Counted from the first letter of the stretch, positions 11,382 to 24,598 are shown. The stretch: 64,000 nucleotides of DNA from Drechslerella dactyloides (GCA_020064725.1 JAGTWJ010000001.1:1116001-1180000), one strand, 5' to 3'. Numbers and translations are program-made. Notes: generated by a model not told the origin, from the sequence alone.

Positions 11382-14361
11382 CTAAGCAGGGAGGAACGTC
11401 TGCCGTCGGACCTGTTCCTTGGCCCAGCGCGTGGTATCGTGGGTCCGGCTGCTGAATTCACGGTTCGCGCGGATATCTTTAATCATTGGCATGATCCATT
11501 CAGAGCGGAACAGCGGCGCAAATTCGCCGTTGGGGAAGGCATCGGCGAGGTCACTACAGAATTAAATCCGTTAACATCGAGCCCGCTCATAAGAAGGTCA
11601 AGAAGGTTGTGCATACCCTAGAACGCCCATGGCAGATCGCAGCAATGCCTCTGTTCGGTTCTGATCTTGCGCAATCATATTGAGGAATTCAAAGATCGGT
11701 TGAACAAAAGGCACAAGGACAGACGCCTTGCCGCTTGTCTTCATCGCGATGATGACTCCGTCATATGCGTCCATTATTCCCTCGCGCAAGCTCAAAACAT
11801 AGTCGAGCATGTCGATCGAGCTATCAGGTGTTATCTGAATGTACGATGCCTGCTGCAACACCTGCATGACGACCTGGAGATACGTGTCAAATGCCCCACC
11901 AATAGCCTGAGCAATGTCGCCGAAACACTGGAGGATGGCTGGCTTGTATTGCTGGTTCAAGTGGTTGCTCTGCACTCAAGTTAGTTTCATTCTCCAAGAT
12001 GGGTGAAAGGTGTGGTGCTTACCCTCAGGTTGTTCAGCAAAAAGTTCATGAAACTATCACAATGGGGTATAGCCTTGTCTCCAACGGACCGGACAATATC
12101 GCTGACCAAGCCGATGGAGGTGGAGCACAACTGCGCATCCTCAAGGTTGCCAAGCGCGTTGTACAGGAACGGAGTAAATGCATCCAGGTACTTGCCGAAG
12201 CCGTCCTCCAAAGCGTTTGCCATCGCGCCGATGGCACCGAACAGTGCCTCGGGAACAGTCGAGTTGGATGAAAGAGACTGGAGCGTCTGCAAAATAACCT
12301 GCATCGTGCGGTCCGAGTAGGGCGCGACTTCCTTATCGAGGCGGTTGATAATGACAGAGATCACGCTTGCCAGACTAATCTGCATCTCCTCCAATGTGAC
12401 GCGGTCGTCGCTGCTAACAATCTGCTTCTGCATCTCAATCGTCTTCTCAAGACGGTCGAGGAGATGGCCCAGCAGCTCGGCGACGAGCGGCATCTGGTCG
12501 GTTCCGACATTGGTGACGAAAGACGAAAGAACTTCGTATGCGGCAGTCCGGAGCTGGTTATCAGCATCTGGCCGCTCCGTCGCTTTGAGGAGCGCCTGGA
12601 CGCTTTCCGCGAAGTGCTTCGACAACGGGTTCTCGGTCTGCGCAGCGCTGTCTCCACCGAACGACTCGGCCAAGTTCATCAGCGCCCAGCAGCAAGATCC
12701 CGCCATCTTGGTATTGTCGTTCAAGCCGGTGAACAGCACCTGGATGAGGCCGGTCAAGTGGACATTGGCTTCGATGGCAGAGCCGCAGCATTCGCAAATT
12801 CTTCCGAGAGCGTATGCGGCAGAGTCTTTGACCATCACGACTTTATCGTTCATCATGGCAACGAGCACTGGCAAGGCTTGTTTGACGAGGGGATCGAGCA
12901 TCTTCACATCCGGTCCCTCCATGATGGCGCCAAATGCAGATACGGCAGCGTCTCTCATACGCCAGTTCTCATGGCGGAGATTGAGCTCCACAAACGTCAA
13001 GACGGGGGTAATAATCAGCCCGCCGACTGTTTGCGAGTATAGACACAGGCATTGGTAAGCTGCGCGAGAGATATTGTACTCATCGTCGGTCGCGTCCTCG
13101 TCCTGCTTAGTAAGCAGCTCCAGGAGGACCGGAACGACTTCGTTAGTAGCGACACGAGCAAAATTGAAGAAGGGACGAGTGGCGTCGAGTCCGTTCATAG
13201 AGGCTTCGGTGTTGTCTTCTTCTATCGTCAACTCCTCTTCGCAGACCGTGCACCAGAACTCGACAGCCAGCTTGGCAACTTCCTCGTCCTCTGATTTCAT
13301 ACCATGAACCGTGAGTCCGAACAGGGCCTTCTCCATGTAGAATCTCATCTTGTCGTAGTACAAGCTCATTATCCGGTTGAGGCAGCCAAAGGCAGACTGC
13401 TGTATCCGCGCGTCGGGGCTCTGGGTGGCCTCGCAGACGACCTGCATGATGTAGTTCCTCTCGCCCTCTGTCTCAAAGTTGCTTCGAACGAACTCTAGAG
13501 ATTCGGACAGGGCCTGCATCGCGGCGAATCTGACATCGTTGTTGGGCTCTTCCTTGCGGGCACCTTGGACCACGGCAGTCAATATGGCATTGGAGTGTTG
13601 GTTCAAGCTCTCCCGCAAGTGGTCGTCCTCGAACTCGCAGATGTAGCCGATGGTGGTGAGCGATGCCATCTTCAAGTTGTCACCGCCAGTGTTGACATTC
13701 TGGACCAGAGCCGGCATCAAAGTGTCCCACTGGCCGAGGGGGAGGTCTATGGCAGCGATTGCCGCAACAAACTGCGCGGCACTAGAGGCAGATTGACGGT
13801 CGCCTGATGCCAAAGTCCCGAGGGCCAGAGCTCTTATGTTCTCCTTGACGGGGGCGTCCAGATTGACCCATTTCTTCTGGTTCTCGTGTAATCTGAGGAT
13901 GTCTCGACCGGAGAACTCATTTTTCAGCACCAGGGCAGCGGCTGCTCGGACCACACGAGTGTTTTGTTCGTTGGCGAGTTGCTGCGACAGCCCTTCCAGG
14001 TATGCTGGCTACAAGTACCCGAAAAGAAATAGGCGTCAGCATGGGTAGGCGATTCACGTGTTTTTTTCAACAACAGCAAAGGAGGGGTGGTGGGTGGGTG
14101 GGTATCGTACGTAGTTTTCTTGAGCCGCGCTCTGGAGTCGCTGTTCGGCAGCCTGGCGAGTAGCGGCATCTGTGACGAGAAGGAAAAAATTTCCACGTTA
14201 GCTTGGACGTGATTTGATAGACGAGAGGGAGCTGCATGCATGCATGACGAAAGGGCCAAGGCGGCTGTGAAGGGAGAATCGTATCGGAAGCAGGGGGGTG
14301 GGGTTGGCGGGGTGTGCAGACCGGTCGAGATGGTGTTTTCTAAGACTTGTGCAATCTCCAT
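11382..14361 (-). CDS. KAP95: Importin subunit beta-1 (karyopherin Kap95)
   Basis: Complement of join 11382..11553, 11617..11969, 12023..14008, 14111..14169, 14322..14361; 869 residues, the normal length for Kap95. This HEAT-repeat carrier binds importin alpha and Ran and moves NLS cargo through nuclear pores. The start MEIAQVLENTIST, then AATRQAAEQRLQSAAQENY and PAYLEGLSQQLANEQNTR, gives the importin-beta N-terminal Ran-binding region. The long third exon holds most HEAT repeats. The last exon gives the conserved tail of the family, ending EQVRRQTFLPA. Introns 2-4 have usual donors; intron 1 (152 nt) uses a weak GTCTGC donor but is fixed by phase and homology. Confidence 0.95.
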
Positions 14362-16339
14362 GGTGATGGGTAGGACACGAAAGTCAACAGGAGGACGAGG
14401 TGGTGTATGGATGGTACGGATGGAGATCCGGGAGAGTGGAGACAGGCGACGGACGGTGACGACGGCGACGAGAGGAACAAAAGAAAATAGAATAGAGTTT
14501 CAGGAGGGGCTAGTTGGATCTCTCTATGCGGGTACGGGCGAGGGTGTGGTTGGTGATGGCGGATGACGGTGCTGGTGGAGACAATAGAGAGAGCAAGAGA
14601 GAGAGAGAGGAGAGTGGAGATGAGGCGAAGGGACAGGTGGGCGAGAGTGAGTGAGTTTGGAGGACAGCCTGAGGAGGACGGACAGGAGGTGGAGGAGGGG
14701 CGGGTTTGCAGGTGTTTTGATTTTCCTACTAGAAACCAGGCGGATTCTTTTTAGCAACAGCGGCACCCAGGAGCGTGGGCTTGGGGAAGATGAGGAGGCC
14801 GTAGATGTCGTCGACAGCAGGCAGGCGAGAAGGATTTATATCACGGTCTGCGGGAAGCTGTGGGAAGGGAGGGATGGATGGCTAGGACGTCTGTCCGGTG
14901 TGGAGGTGCAGCAAGAGTGCAGGAGGCTAGTCAACTCTATTATTGCGGTGCAGCAGCGAGATCCAGCAGCCAGTCCGCCCGCCCGCCAGCCAGCCAGCCG
15001 GACAAGCTCCAGCTAATTAAATTGGCTAGCGAGAAAATTTTGGAGGGCTGCCGCCGACACCCACGCTCAGGCACGCAGACGTAAACACCAGAAGAGGGAA
15101 CGGGCAGAAAACATGTGATCCCAGGTAATATATTCTCCTGGCGTAGATGGGGGGAAGGTAAAGGAGGAGGAGGTGGTGGTACGGAGGAGGATGATGGATG
15201 GATGGACAGCTTACTTACCAGGAGTCTGTTGATGGCGCACGCCTGCGTCTGAGGCTCCGGGGAAGCCGTAACGCGCTGCAGGATGCCTGAAAGCGACGAG
15301 ACGGATGCTGGAAGAGTAAGAGTGTCTGTGGACGGCGAACGTGGAAGGCAGCAGGACAAGCTTGGCTGGCTGGCTGTCTCTGTCTGTAGAGCACTTAGTC
15401 GCGTATGACTCGAATGTAGACGGAGTGGGAGCTGCTCTATCCGGCCGCGTGGAGGTTAGTCGGTACTGTCGAGCTGCAGCAGCATGCACTGCACTCCTGG
15501 CCCGGATGATAAGATGGAGATGGAGGAGACGTACGAGATGTGCGAAGCTCCACAATCGATCGATGGATGGATGAAGTGGTGGATGGACGTCAGGAGGATG
15601 GAGGGATGAGTGTATCTTCAGGAGCCGTTGGCTGACTTGTTCGGAGTTTGTCTCGTGTACAGTACTGTGCTGCTGCGAGTGCTGCTTGCTTGCTCGATTG
15701 ATTATTATCCCTCGGCGGACGTGGTTGCTACCGTCGGCCTGGCGAAGGGGAACCAGCAAATGAAAGCGGCCGCTCGCCCGCAGCTACTCGAGCTCCACGA
15801 TTGGCCCGCAGGCGATACCAAGTATGATTCAGAGCTGTACGTAGTATAGTATCCACCGCAGCATGCAATTACGCAGCATCTCCCACAGCACCACCCGCGG
15901 TAGCGTCCCTGAGGGCGTCCTCCGGAGTGGAGACGGCCGTGATTCGCTCGTCAGCATCTGTGTGATGTCGACTGGCTGCGCGGAGTCAGCTCCGGATGCA
16001 GACACCGCATGCGAGATTTCACGAAAACCATGCCCGCTTCGAGACTCTGCCGGGCGTGTGGAATATTAAACGGGCATTCCATTCAGGTACTGTATTCTCT
16101 AGTTTTAATCTAGAAGCTCCGGCGAGCTCCAAGAAGCAGCTATTGTCTATTTGCGTGCACATGTACATGCACCTGTTTACGATTAATGCTGCGTCTCGTC
16201 GCGTCGGCAGGCTACGCTTATCGATAGCACGTCGCCCCGTCTCGCTATCGATTGCGTTCGCGCCTCTCGCCCGAGAGAGAGAGAGAGAGAGAAACGCCCG
16301 CCGCCCGCGTGAAGTGAAATTATAAAAATAATCTCTCTC
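14362..16339. other. Intergenic: KAP95 promoter and APC4 3' flank
   Basis: The part next to 14361 is the upstream region of KAP95. On that gene's sense strand it is C/T-rich (purine tracts on the plus strand at about 14570-14710), typical of fungal promoters and 5' leaders. GGATGGATGG-type runs occur near 15190 and 15560. The rest up to 16339 includes the 3' flank of APC4 and a GA microsatellite. No coding sequence is supported. Confidence 0.55.
16272..16293. repeat. GA dinucleotide microsatellite
   Basis: A run of about ten GA units sits just downstream of the APC4 stop codon, probably in its 3' UTR. Confidence 0.85.
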
Positions 16340-19191
16340 CTAGCCAACCGTCCCACTGGCCGGCTCGCCGTACGCATCCTCCTCGATTTCGATCTCGTCT
16401 TCGTCCGTATCCTCCGCCGGTTCCTCGCCTGCGATCAGCCCGAGGTCGAATATAATCCACTTCGTCCGCTCCCGGTCCAACACACTCCCCAGCCGTCGCC
16501 CCTTGTTCACGTTCACCGACAGCGCCACCGGTGTGAAATCGTTATGATTGAACGTCAGCCGCTTCCTCCCGCCTTCGATCGCCTCCCCTTCCAGCGTCAT
16601 CGCGAAACAAAACACCCCGGTCTCCTTCGACAGCCCGATCGTCGGCGAATTCGGTAGCTCCCACCACGGCCGAGGGCACGGCGTGTACGTCAGATGCGGT
16701 GCAGTACACCGGATGCTGACCATCTCCGTGTAGTCCTGGTCGTAGAGGAGGACGAGCAGCGTTTCGTTGTCGGTGAAGCGCAGGGCCGAGACGACCTTGT
16801 TGCGTGGCAGATTTATCCGCGCGCAGGAAACCTCACTGACGGTGCTTAGCGTGCCGTTTTTAACGATCACGACGCGGATCATGACCACTAAAGTCTGTTA
16901 GCACGTATTTTCCATCCCACCGTAGAGATGAGAAAAAGCATACCTGTCCCAGCTGAGTCCTGCACTGGCTTCCCAAAGTCGTCCAGCTCGCTCTCCGCCA
17001 TCGCAATGTACCACACCGCGTTTCCCGACCCGCTGTCATCGCAAAGTCGGAGATCCAAGATCCGATACGGCTCGATATGTATCACGATACTCTCGCCGAC
17101 GTGCACCTGCTGCTTCATCGCGTTCGCCGGCTTTGCAAATATGCTCTTCGCGACCTCATTCATCCTCGCGAACACCTGATGAAACCCCGGCAGCGACTTG
17201 GGCGGGTCCTCTATCAGACTAATATTGGGCGCCGTCCCCGAAAAGCTTCCGGAGCTCTCTCGTTTCTTAATTCCGGAGCCGGAACCGCTGATCAGGCTGC
17301 TGACGGCCTCGCTTCCGATCGAGGTGCTCGTCGCTGCCCCCGTCGTCGAGTTGCCCTCCACATCCGGCCTCGTCAGCAAGTCGAACGCGTTCTCGCCTTC
17401 CTTCCACGTCCATTCCGATTTGTCAAAGTACACCACAAGGATGCTGTTCTGCAGGTGTTTTCCTATAAACTCTGCCACCTTGAGCGTATCGAAAACCAGA
17501 TCGTCTCGCGGTTCGGCCGGCTCGTTGCCCTCCGACAGGTTGTTGAACTCCTCGTACGCGGTCTTGAGCCACGTTATGAACGCCGTGAAGAGATCGAGCT
17601 CGTAGTTGACTTTGCTCATGAACTCGTGGCAGATGGCCATCAGACCGGACACCAAGTCCAGCAACTTGCTGTAATCCACGGGGTCCAGCCCAAGGGAGCT
17701 ATCCTTGTCCGTCCAGCGAGCGAGCCCGCGCAGCTTGCTCAGGAGTACTATCAACCGATCGCAGGCCGGCAGCAGGTGCTCGTGCGTGAGTCTTCGTAGG
17801 TTCTCGTAGCCATTAACATAGACCTTCTCCCACTTCTTGTGCCCCTTCTCTCCGAGCGAGTCGACCAGCCATTCCTTCATCTTTGCGCTCGCGCAGCCCG
17901 TGAGCAGCAGCTCGAAGAACTCCAGCCCCGCGGCGCTTTCTTCCGACGCCTCGACGATTTCCTTCTGAGCTCGCATGTAGGCGCCTTCGACGGTTTCCAT
18001 GGACTTCCACTCCGCGGCCATGGCGAGGATCGTCTCGTTCACATAGCGGAGCAGATGCTGTACCTTTGTGATTGTGTATGTGACGCGGCCGAGGTACGGT
18101 CCGTAGTTTGATAAGAAGAGCAGGTCGAGCGCGTGGAGTACCGTTGGCCCTTCTCTCTTATGTCTTGAGGCCCTGTACTTTCGGCGCAGCTTCGACGTGG
18201 TCAATAGTAGATGAGTCTTGAGCGATCTTGTAGCTTGATGGTACGTGATCTATTCATGACGTCCGTCAGTTGCTCATCTCGTCGGTAAAGTCGCACCGGG
18301 GAGTGGTAGTGATATACACACACCTTGTAGGCGTATCTGTCGTTCTCTCCTATGAGACTAGACAGATCCATAGACCCAACGACGAAAGAATCGAAGACGT
18401 TCATCGCGAAGCTCCCTTTCGACGTGCCCATCAACAAGACGTCCATCGTATCTTCTTTACGTATCGATGGGACATTGATCAGGCTGTCCAAGCTCTGCTT
18501 TGACGAAAATGTAATATCTCTGTCATGGATAGCACCAGTCACTATATATTCTGACCATTGTATCGGCCTGGCATGGATGACATACGCGTTGGCGACGCCT
18601 GGGAGCACACTCAACTTTGGCAGCACATTGCTGACATCAAAGTTGAATAGGCCGAACAGGTATCCCAGATTTTCCTCGGTAAGTGTCCCTCCAATGTTGA
18701 TAAAGTCCGTTCGTGTCCTCGGCTCGAGCTGCTCGGCGTCTTCTGTAGCGGTATCGCGGTTGTCAACCCATCCGATGGCCGTGATGCGACCTTCCGTGAC
18801 ATCCTCCATCTCGACCTGATGTCCAAAGCGGCCGGTCTGCACATCGATGATCCTCGTGACGAAATTATCGTAACTGACAGCCAGCAGCTTCCCTAATGCG
18901 ACTCGAGTCAGCCTTACGCCAACCCTGCCGTTCCAAGAGCGAACAGCAATCCAACTAACCATCGGGTCGCCAGCATAGCTGCGTGACGTTGTGCTCCTTC
19001 TTCGCGTTCCTCTGGCCGGTCGTGTACTTTTGTGTCTGCCAAACCTTCTGCCCGTTCATACGGTACAGTGCGACGGTCTGGTCTCCCAGTCCGTAGGCGA
19101 TCAGGTCTTTGGTCGGACACCAAGCTGCGAGCTGCCGTTGGGCGGGCGAGACGAGCTTGCGCTCGCCGAGGATCTCGAACGTGGGTGCCAT
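16340..19191 (-). CDS. APC4: Anaphase-promoting complex subunit 4
   Basis: Complement of join 16340..16887, 16944..18249, 18324..18892, 18960..19191; 884 residues. Scaffold subunit of the APC/C ubiquitin ligase, which drives mitotic exit in the nucleus. The N-terminus is an ANAPC4-type WD40 propeller, with LAAWCPTKDLIAYGLGDQTV and, across intron 1, WRPDGKLLAVSYDN. The middle (GPYLGRVTYTITKVQHLLRY and on) is the helical APC4 long domain. The C-terminus returns to propeller-like strands and ends in an acidic tail. Introns are 67, 74 and 56 nt. The last uses the second of two close acceptors (TTTAG) because only that keeps the frame. A low-complexity S/G-rich loop lies in the central exon. Confidence 0.93.
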
Positions 19192-20906
19192 TCCGACTGC
19201 GGGTCGCTAGGGGTGCGGAATTGACATCGATGGTAACGGTGGGTGGATGCTGGTCATGCTCTGTCTGCGGTTCGGAGTGTGGGTGAGTGATGGGTGTTTC
19301 GAAGGGATGGGAGAAAGGTTGGCAGCCGGCTAGATGAGATGTCTAGTTAACACATGGTACTTGATAAGTGGGTTGGATGGTGAGTTTGGAGGTTATGTTT
19401 GGATACCTGCTGCCGACGCTGGAGCTACGTGATGGTGTTCTGGCGGGACGTTGGAGGGGCTCCGCGGTTTCTGGTAGCCATTTAGAAAATCGAGGTTCAA
19501 AACACCAGCTATCAACGCGCGACGGCTAGCTGCTTCACCCGGCCCGAAGAAACGAGTAGACTCTACAGAAGGTTCTATAGCTTCGGACTGGGATCTCAAG
19601 ATCTGGATAGACACCTTCCGATACGGTATCTGCAAACAACAGTTGTGAGGGTGTATTTGCGGCCTGGCTCGTCGGCAGGTCTAAGCGGGGTACCAGCAGG
19701 TACCAAGCAGATACAAGGCAAGGAACCTCCGCTGAGCCTGCGCGGATGAGGCAAAGCTCCAAAATGCCGGCCGGATTGGCCTTGCAAAACCCCCCCTGCC
19801 AGCAATCGAATTGCCATCTGTCAGTCAGAATGGCACAGTGTCCCTAGCCTTGTCTCATTCCCACAATAAGTAGTCTCGTGAACACAATACGACGTGTAGA
19901 CCGCCAACTACTTAGCTTACACTCCGGCGGCGATTGGGTGAAGCTTAGTCAACCCGTTTGCACGCCGGCCGCTCGTTGCGGATGACGGAGCATCGACCGG
20001 ACTTCAACTACAGCCGATAACAGATCGAGATCCGGATATCCTCCCGCTTCCCGCCAGAAGACGCCACGGTACGCCCGCCCCAACGGTCCGGACAGTCATG
20101 TTCTGATACGCGAGTCGCCGGTATCGAACTGCGGCCGCACGCTACACAGGTAGCTGCACGGGAGACAGCACGAGGGTTTGTTCGTTCGAGCAATTGCAAT
20201 TAATTGGCGGCGGATGTGCACTGTCCATGTGGGGTGCGTGGCTCGGGACTGGATAACTTAATTGCTCTCGTCTCCCAATCGAACAGCTTCGGCCTCACCC
20301 GCGAGAAACGGCCTCATCAACGGCCGCACGATGTCCCCGGTGGTTGCGCCGAGCGTCTGCTGTTCTTCCGAACCACCCTCATTCATCATCGCCATCACCC
20401 CGCCCTCGGTCCCACCACCGCTTTAACTGGCCCCAACGACGCCGCCATCTGTTGCCCCCGAAGTACATACATGTACTTTGTAGAGCTGCAGAGCTTAGGA
20501 CGCTAGCGTTCACAGTCGCACACAATCACACAGCTGACCTCGACTCGACCAGACTCGATCGAATCAAACAAAGAACTCGACGGGTAGCTACGTATTCGAT
20601 ACGTACGCTACCGTTATCTGGTCTGTTGGATCTCGAAGAACCCCGGCCGCCGCGCGACTCGAATCGAATCGCTCCGGACCCGTCGTCTCACCGGCCTCGA
20701 ATATCATTCAGCACATACGTTTCTTTTTCGAACCTCTCCAGTGCCATCGGTACCGTACGTATCGTTGGCGCAGGACACGTTACGCTACATACATCTCGCG
20801 TTACGCTAAGCTCCGGCTACGGCTACGCTGGCCGGCCGATCGATCGATCGTCTCGCCTCGCCTCGTCGCGCCCACCGGTGCCGTCAGCCCTTGACGGGCA
20901 ATTCAA
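19192..20906. other. Divergent APC4/PAN3 intergenic region
   Basis: This 1.7-kb stretch lies between two genes transcribed away from each other and must hold both promoters. The 3' half is CpG- and pyrimidine-rich, as expected for the PAN3 leader. An open frame at 20344-20919 overlaps the PAN3 start in another frame and shows no family resemblance. GATCGATCGATCG at about 20838 is a short palindromic run. Confidence 0.55.
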
Positions 20907-23900
20907 ATGTCAAGTCTAAATCCTCGGGCTGAAGGTCCATCCTCGCCGCCCCCGCTATACGCCGCGGTCTCCGGCCTCAAAACCCCCCCGCCGAACGGCC
21001 GTGCCGGGCTGTACAATGGCGGCAACAGCGTGAGCCCGAGACGAGGGAAAGGCGGTACGTACAGATGCTTTTGGCGAGACCCGGTGCCCGTGGACTGTGC
21101 CACAGTGTTCGTGCTTGTTGTAATTTGATGCTGGAATTAGAACCCGCTGTTGGGTGTCCGAATGGGATATTTCGTTATTGCCTGAGGAATTGTCTCTTTT
21201 ATATAATGTTGCTTCTTTCAACCTGGGGTTCGATTGCGCAGGTTGTGTCCTCATAGTATCTCTTGTCGTCTTGAGAGTCTGGCTTTAGAGTCTGGCTTTT
21301 CATCTACTTTTTTTTTCCCTTATCGTTGAATTTGACCGCTCGTCAAGATGAAGATGAAGATCAGGCCCATGATCGAGATGGCTAAGAGACATCCTGCGAT
21401 AGATGCCGCGAACCAGACGCAATGCCGTAACATCGTCATCTACGGCTATTGCCGCTTTCAAGACCGAGGTAAGCGTTGATCTCAAGATTCATTAAAATAG
21501 GTTTCATAGGCTAATCTATCGCCTCGATAGGGTGTATATTCAACCACGATACTAGCAACATATCGCCTTCGAAAAATCCAGTCTCTCCCAGCCAGGGCGG
21601 GAATCACATCGGCTCCGACATGTTAGTGTTGTCCTGATATGGGGTCCCAGGCAATATGGTAAAGGCGACATGCTGATCTGGAGATCTTAATACCAGGTCG
21701 AAACGAAAGCTAAATGTCGAGTCCGCTTCTTTCACCCCGGGCCAGTCCCCATCGTTTGGGAACGCCATCATGGCATCTCCTCAGCAGTCCAAGCTAAATC
21801 CCAAAGCGCTGGAAGCAGCTGTGTTCACGCCGAGAGTGAACACTCTCGGTCTATGTAAGGACACCCCGGGCAGCACCGATACCATTCTTGGAATTACCAC
21901 ATGCTGATATGTCTCTCCTCAAGCTACGGCAACACCTCCTATGAGCGGTGCGCCAATGCCACAGATGAACCTGATGGATCCGATGATGCAGGCTGCGGGG
22001 TGCGTAGAGCAAATATCTCCATGGTGGCAATCTGATGCTCATATCATTACCCCGACTAGCTACATGCAACCGGAGATCCCACCGTTCCCGAATCTTTCTC
22101 AGACGTTCGATGGCATGACATTAGATCAAGTGAGCGTTCTCGATTCCTCTATATCCAACTCGTGTACTGACGCTGTCCTCTAGACTCAGATGCCGCAGAA
22201 TCACTACGAATATAACCCTGTGGCCCCACAGCATGCCGCCCAAGTTAACCCCTACGCGCATCAGAACAACCCGACTGATGTCTACTATGGGCAGCAATCT
22301 TTCACGCAGCCAGTAAGAGCCCTCTACCCTCCCGTAAGTAACAACTGCTGACATGGTCTTTAGCTTCAATACCATCTCTATGCCCCTCTGGGGCCTCACA
22401 AGCAGAACCTCCTCTCCTATCAAAGGACCGTGCACGATCTCTTTTTGAAGGATAACATCCGAGAGGATTTGCAAAAGAAGGCAGAGGCCACCCTGCAGAC
22501 GCTTCCTAGTAAGTATGCTTGATTGATTTTCACTTTCTGAACGAATAGCTGACGTGTCTAGATTCGACGCTGCCGAGTGTGGACTCGTACCATACTTTAG
22601 TTCCTCTCGATCTGCACACTCCAAAGCCGCAAGGCAAGAATGCTCCAGCACCGCCTCCATCGACCTTTGGCTATACGAGTTGGGTATATAAAGCGATCAA
22701 CAGCAAGGATGGGATGCCATACATTCTTCGTCGACTGGAAGGTGTGTATGGATCTGCTATCTTTAATCGTGTTGCAGAAGCTGACGCGAGATGCAGGGTT
22801 CCGTCTTTCTAACGAAAAGGCGATTCGGGTTGTTGAGCACTGGAAGCGAGTTTTGAGCGCGAACGTGGTCACTGTCCACGACGCTTTCACGACCCGTGTC
22901 TTTGGAGATAACTGTGAGTCGATGACTTGATCTCCCGTGTGTCATTTTCACTAACGAAAGGGTAGCCATCGTATTCGTGTTCGACTACTTTGCCCTATCT
23001 CAAACGCTCCAGGAGGTTCACTTTGGCCCCAATTCGCGATACCAAAATCGGCATCACGGCCCTCACCAGAATCAAACTCAGAACGCAAATACCGAACATA
23101 CACTATGGAGCTATATTGTTCAAATTACATCTGCTCTCAAGGCTATTCATGCGGCTGGTTTAGCAGCTCGCACCATCCAACCCAACAAAATTCTCCTCAC
23201 AAACAGGAACCGGATACGGATCAACTGCTGCTCGATATTCGATGTGCTTCATTTCGAGAGCGGAAGGACTCTGCTTGAATTACAGCAGGACGACTACATT
23301 GCATTCGGCAAGCTGATACTATCAATCGCATGTAATAACCCTCATGCGATTAATAATGCGCAGAAGTCAATGGATTACGTTGGTCGGACCTTCTCGCCCG
23401 AGCTCAAGAATTTCTTGCTCTACGTGTTCAACGGGCCGGCATCTGGAGGACCGCGAACGATGGATGAACTGCTCTCGATGATCTCCTTCCAGATGATCCA
23501 GAACTTTGATTCTTCCCTCCACCAGAACGACGTCTTGGAATCACAGCTGTCGAGGGAGCTGGAGAACGGGAGGCTCGTCCGACTGTTGTGCAAGTTCGGG
23601 TTCATCAACGAGCGGCCGGAGTTTGCACATGATCGGACCTGGAGCGAGACTGGCGACAGATACCTCATAACTCTGTTCAGAGACTACGTCTTCCACCAAG
23701 TCGATGAAGCCGGTAATCCGGTGATCGATCTTGTGCATGTTCTGTCATGTTTGAACAAGCTGGACGCGGGAACGGACGAGCGTATTATGTTGGTGAGCAG
23801 AGATGAGCAAAATTGCCTGATTGTCAGTTTCAGAGAAGTACGTACCCGTCTTTCCTGTATTAATAGTCACCTGCATATACTGATATCTTCTGGCAGCTGA

Positions 23901-23947
23901 AACGCGCGATTGAGTCGTCCTTCTCAGAGCTGTCGAAGCGGGGATAG
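20907..23947 (+). CDS. PAN3: PAN2-PAN3 deadenylase regulatory subunit PAN3
   Basis: Join 20907..21054, 21403..21468, 21531..21621, 21697..21854, 21924..22129, 22184..22312, 22364..22508, 22562..22741, 22797..22913, 22966..23837, 23897..23947; 720 residues. Pan3 recruits the Pan2 nuclease to poly(A)-binding protein and trims mRNA tails in the cytoplasm. Visible parts in order: a CCCH zinc finger (CRNIVIYGYCRFQDRGCIFNH) split by intron 2; a PAM2-like motif LNVESASFTP near residue 107; QPLQYHLYAPLGP; a degenerate kinase fold from about 350 (SWVYKAINSKDG, RLSNEKAIRVVEHWKRV); then coiled coil and C-terminal knob ending FREL-KRAIESSFSELSKRG. All ten introns agree in phase. Intron 1 (348 nt) is the least certain. 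The frame stays open after the TAG; see the next feature. Confidence 0.95.
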
Positions 23948-24598
23948 GACCTCTCAAACCCAGCTCCAACATATAAACCGAAACGTCTCGGTCCTCTAAC
24001 ACCCTCCGACGTCTTCATACCGCGACATCGACTCCCTCCAACCCCTCAGATACAACCTCCTAACCCTCCCGTACAACCTACTATCCTTCACGCACCACCT
24101 CCTAACCCTCGTGTACAAATTCCTAACCTTGGCATACAACCTCGCCCGCCACCATCTTCACTGGGCAGAGTTCCAGGGGCGATGCCGTCGACATTGCAGG
24201 CGGCTATGCTTCCTCAACAACAGTACTCTCAGACACCATGTCCTGCGCACCAACCCCAGCAGCGACAGCAACCGCAGTTCTTCCCGCGTCATCCCGCCTA
24301 TACGGCCCCCCGGCCGGTACCCCATCTCAATCAACCCCGTCCTTATGCCCCGCAACCGTACGGCTTGGGAGCGACGTGGACTGTGATCCGTCCGCCGGTT
24401 AGCAACGCGCCGCCCAGAGAGTTCAAGCCGATACCCATTGTGCATCCTGAGAACAGGCGACCGAAAAGCGCGACGAAGGCACAGAATCTAGCTAAGACCG
24501 GGACTGATGCTGTTGACGTCCTGTCGTCTGCTCAGGATGCGAATGGACCTACTGATTCGGGCGATAATAGCGTTGTCACAACCACAACGACCTCGTAG
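23948..24598 (+). other. In-frame 216-codon P/Q-rich extension after PAN3 stop
   Basis: After the PAN3 TAG (23945-23947) the same frame runs on for 216 sense codons to TAG at 24596-24598. The encoded sequence is rich in P, Q, N and T, with repeated PPNP and VQ/IQ phrases early and TTTTTS at the end. The first in-frame ATG is at 24182, so the first 78 codons have no start of their own. An alternative acceptor, GATAG at 23943-23947, would remove the stop in frame and fuse the extension to PAN3 residue E in FRE. It could be read-through, alternative splicing, a relic of a longer PAN3, a separate small gene, or chance in low-complexity DNA. Confidence 0.4.

Noticed and set aside
11970..14321. Plus-strand ORFs antisense to KAP95
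   Set aside because: They are shadows of the importin exons in opposite frames.
20344..20919. 191-codon plus-strand ORF upstream of PAN3
   Set aside because: It overlaps the PAN3 start codon in another frame, is R/S/P-rich as expected from a GC-rich leader, and resembles no family.
21225..21250. GGTTCGATTGC as a tRNA B box
   Set aside because: It lies inside PAN3 intron 1 and lacks an A box and acceptor stem.
22313..22363. Later GTAAGT donor for PAN3 intron 6 (at 22333-22338)
   Set aside because: It would leave an intron of about 30 nt, too short, and would insert VRALYPP into the conserved QPLQYHLYAP block.
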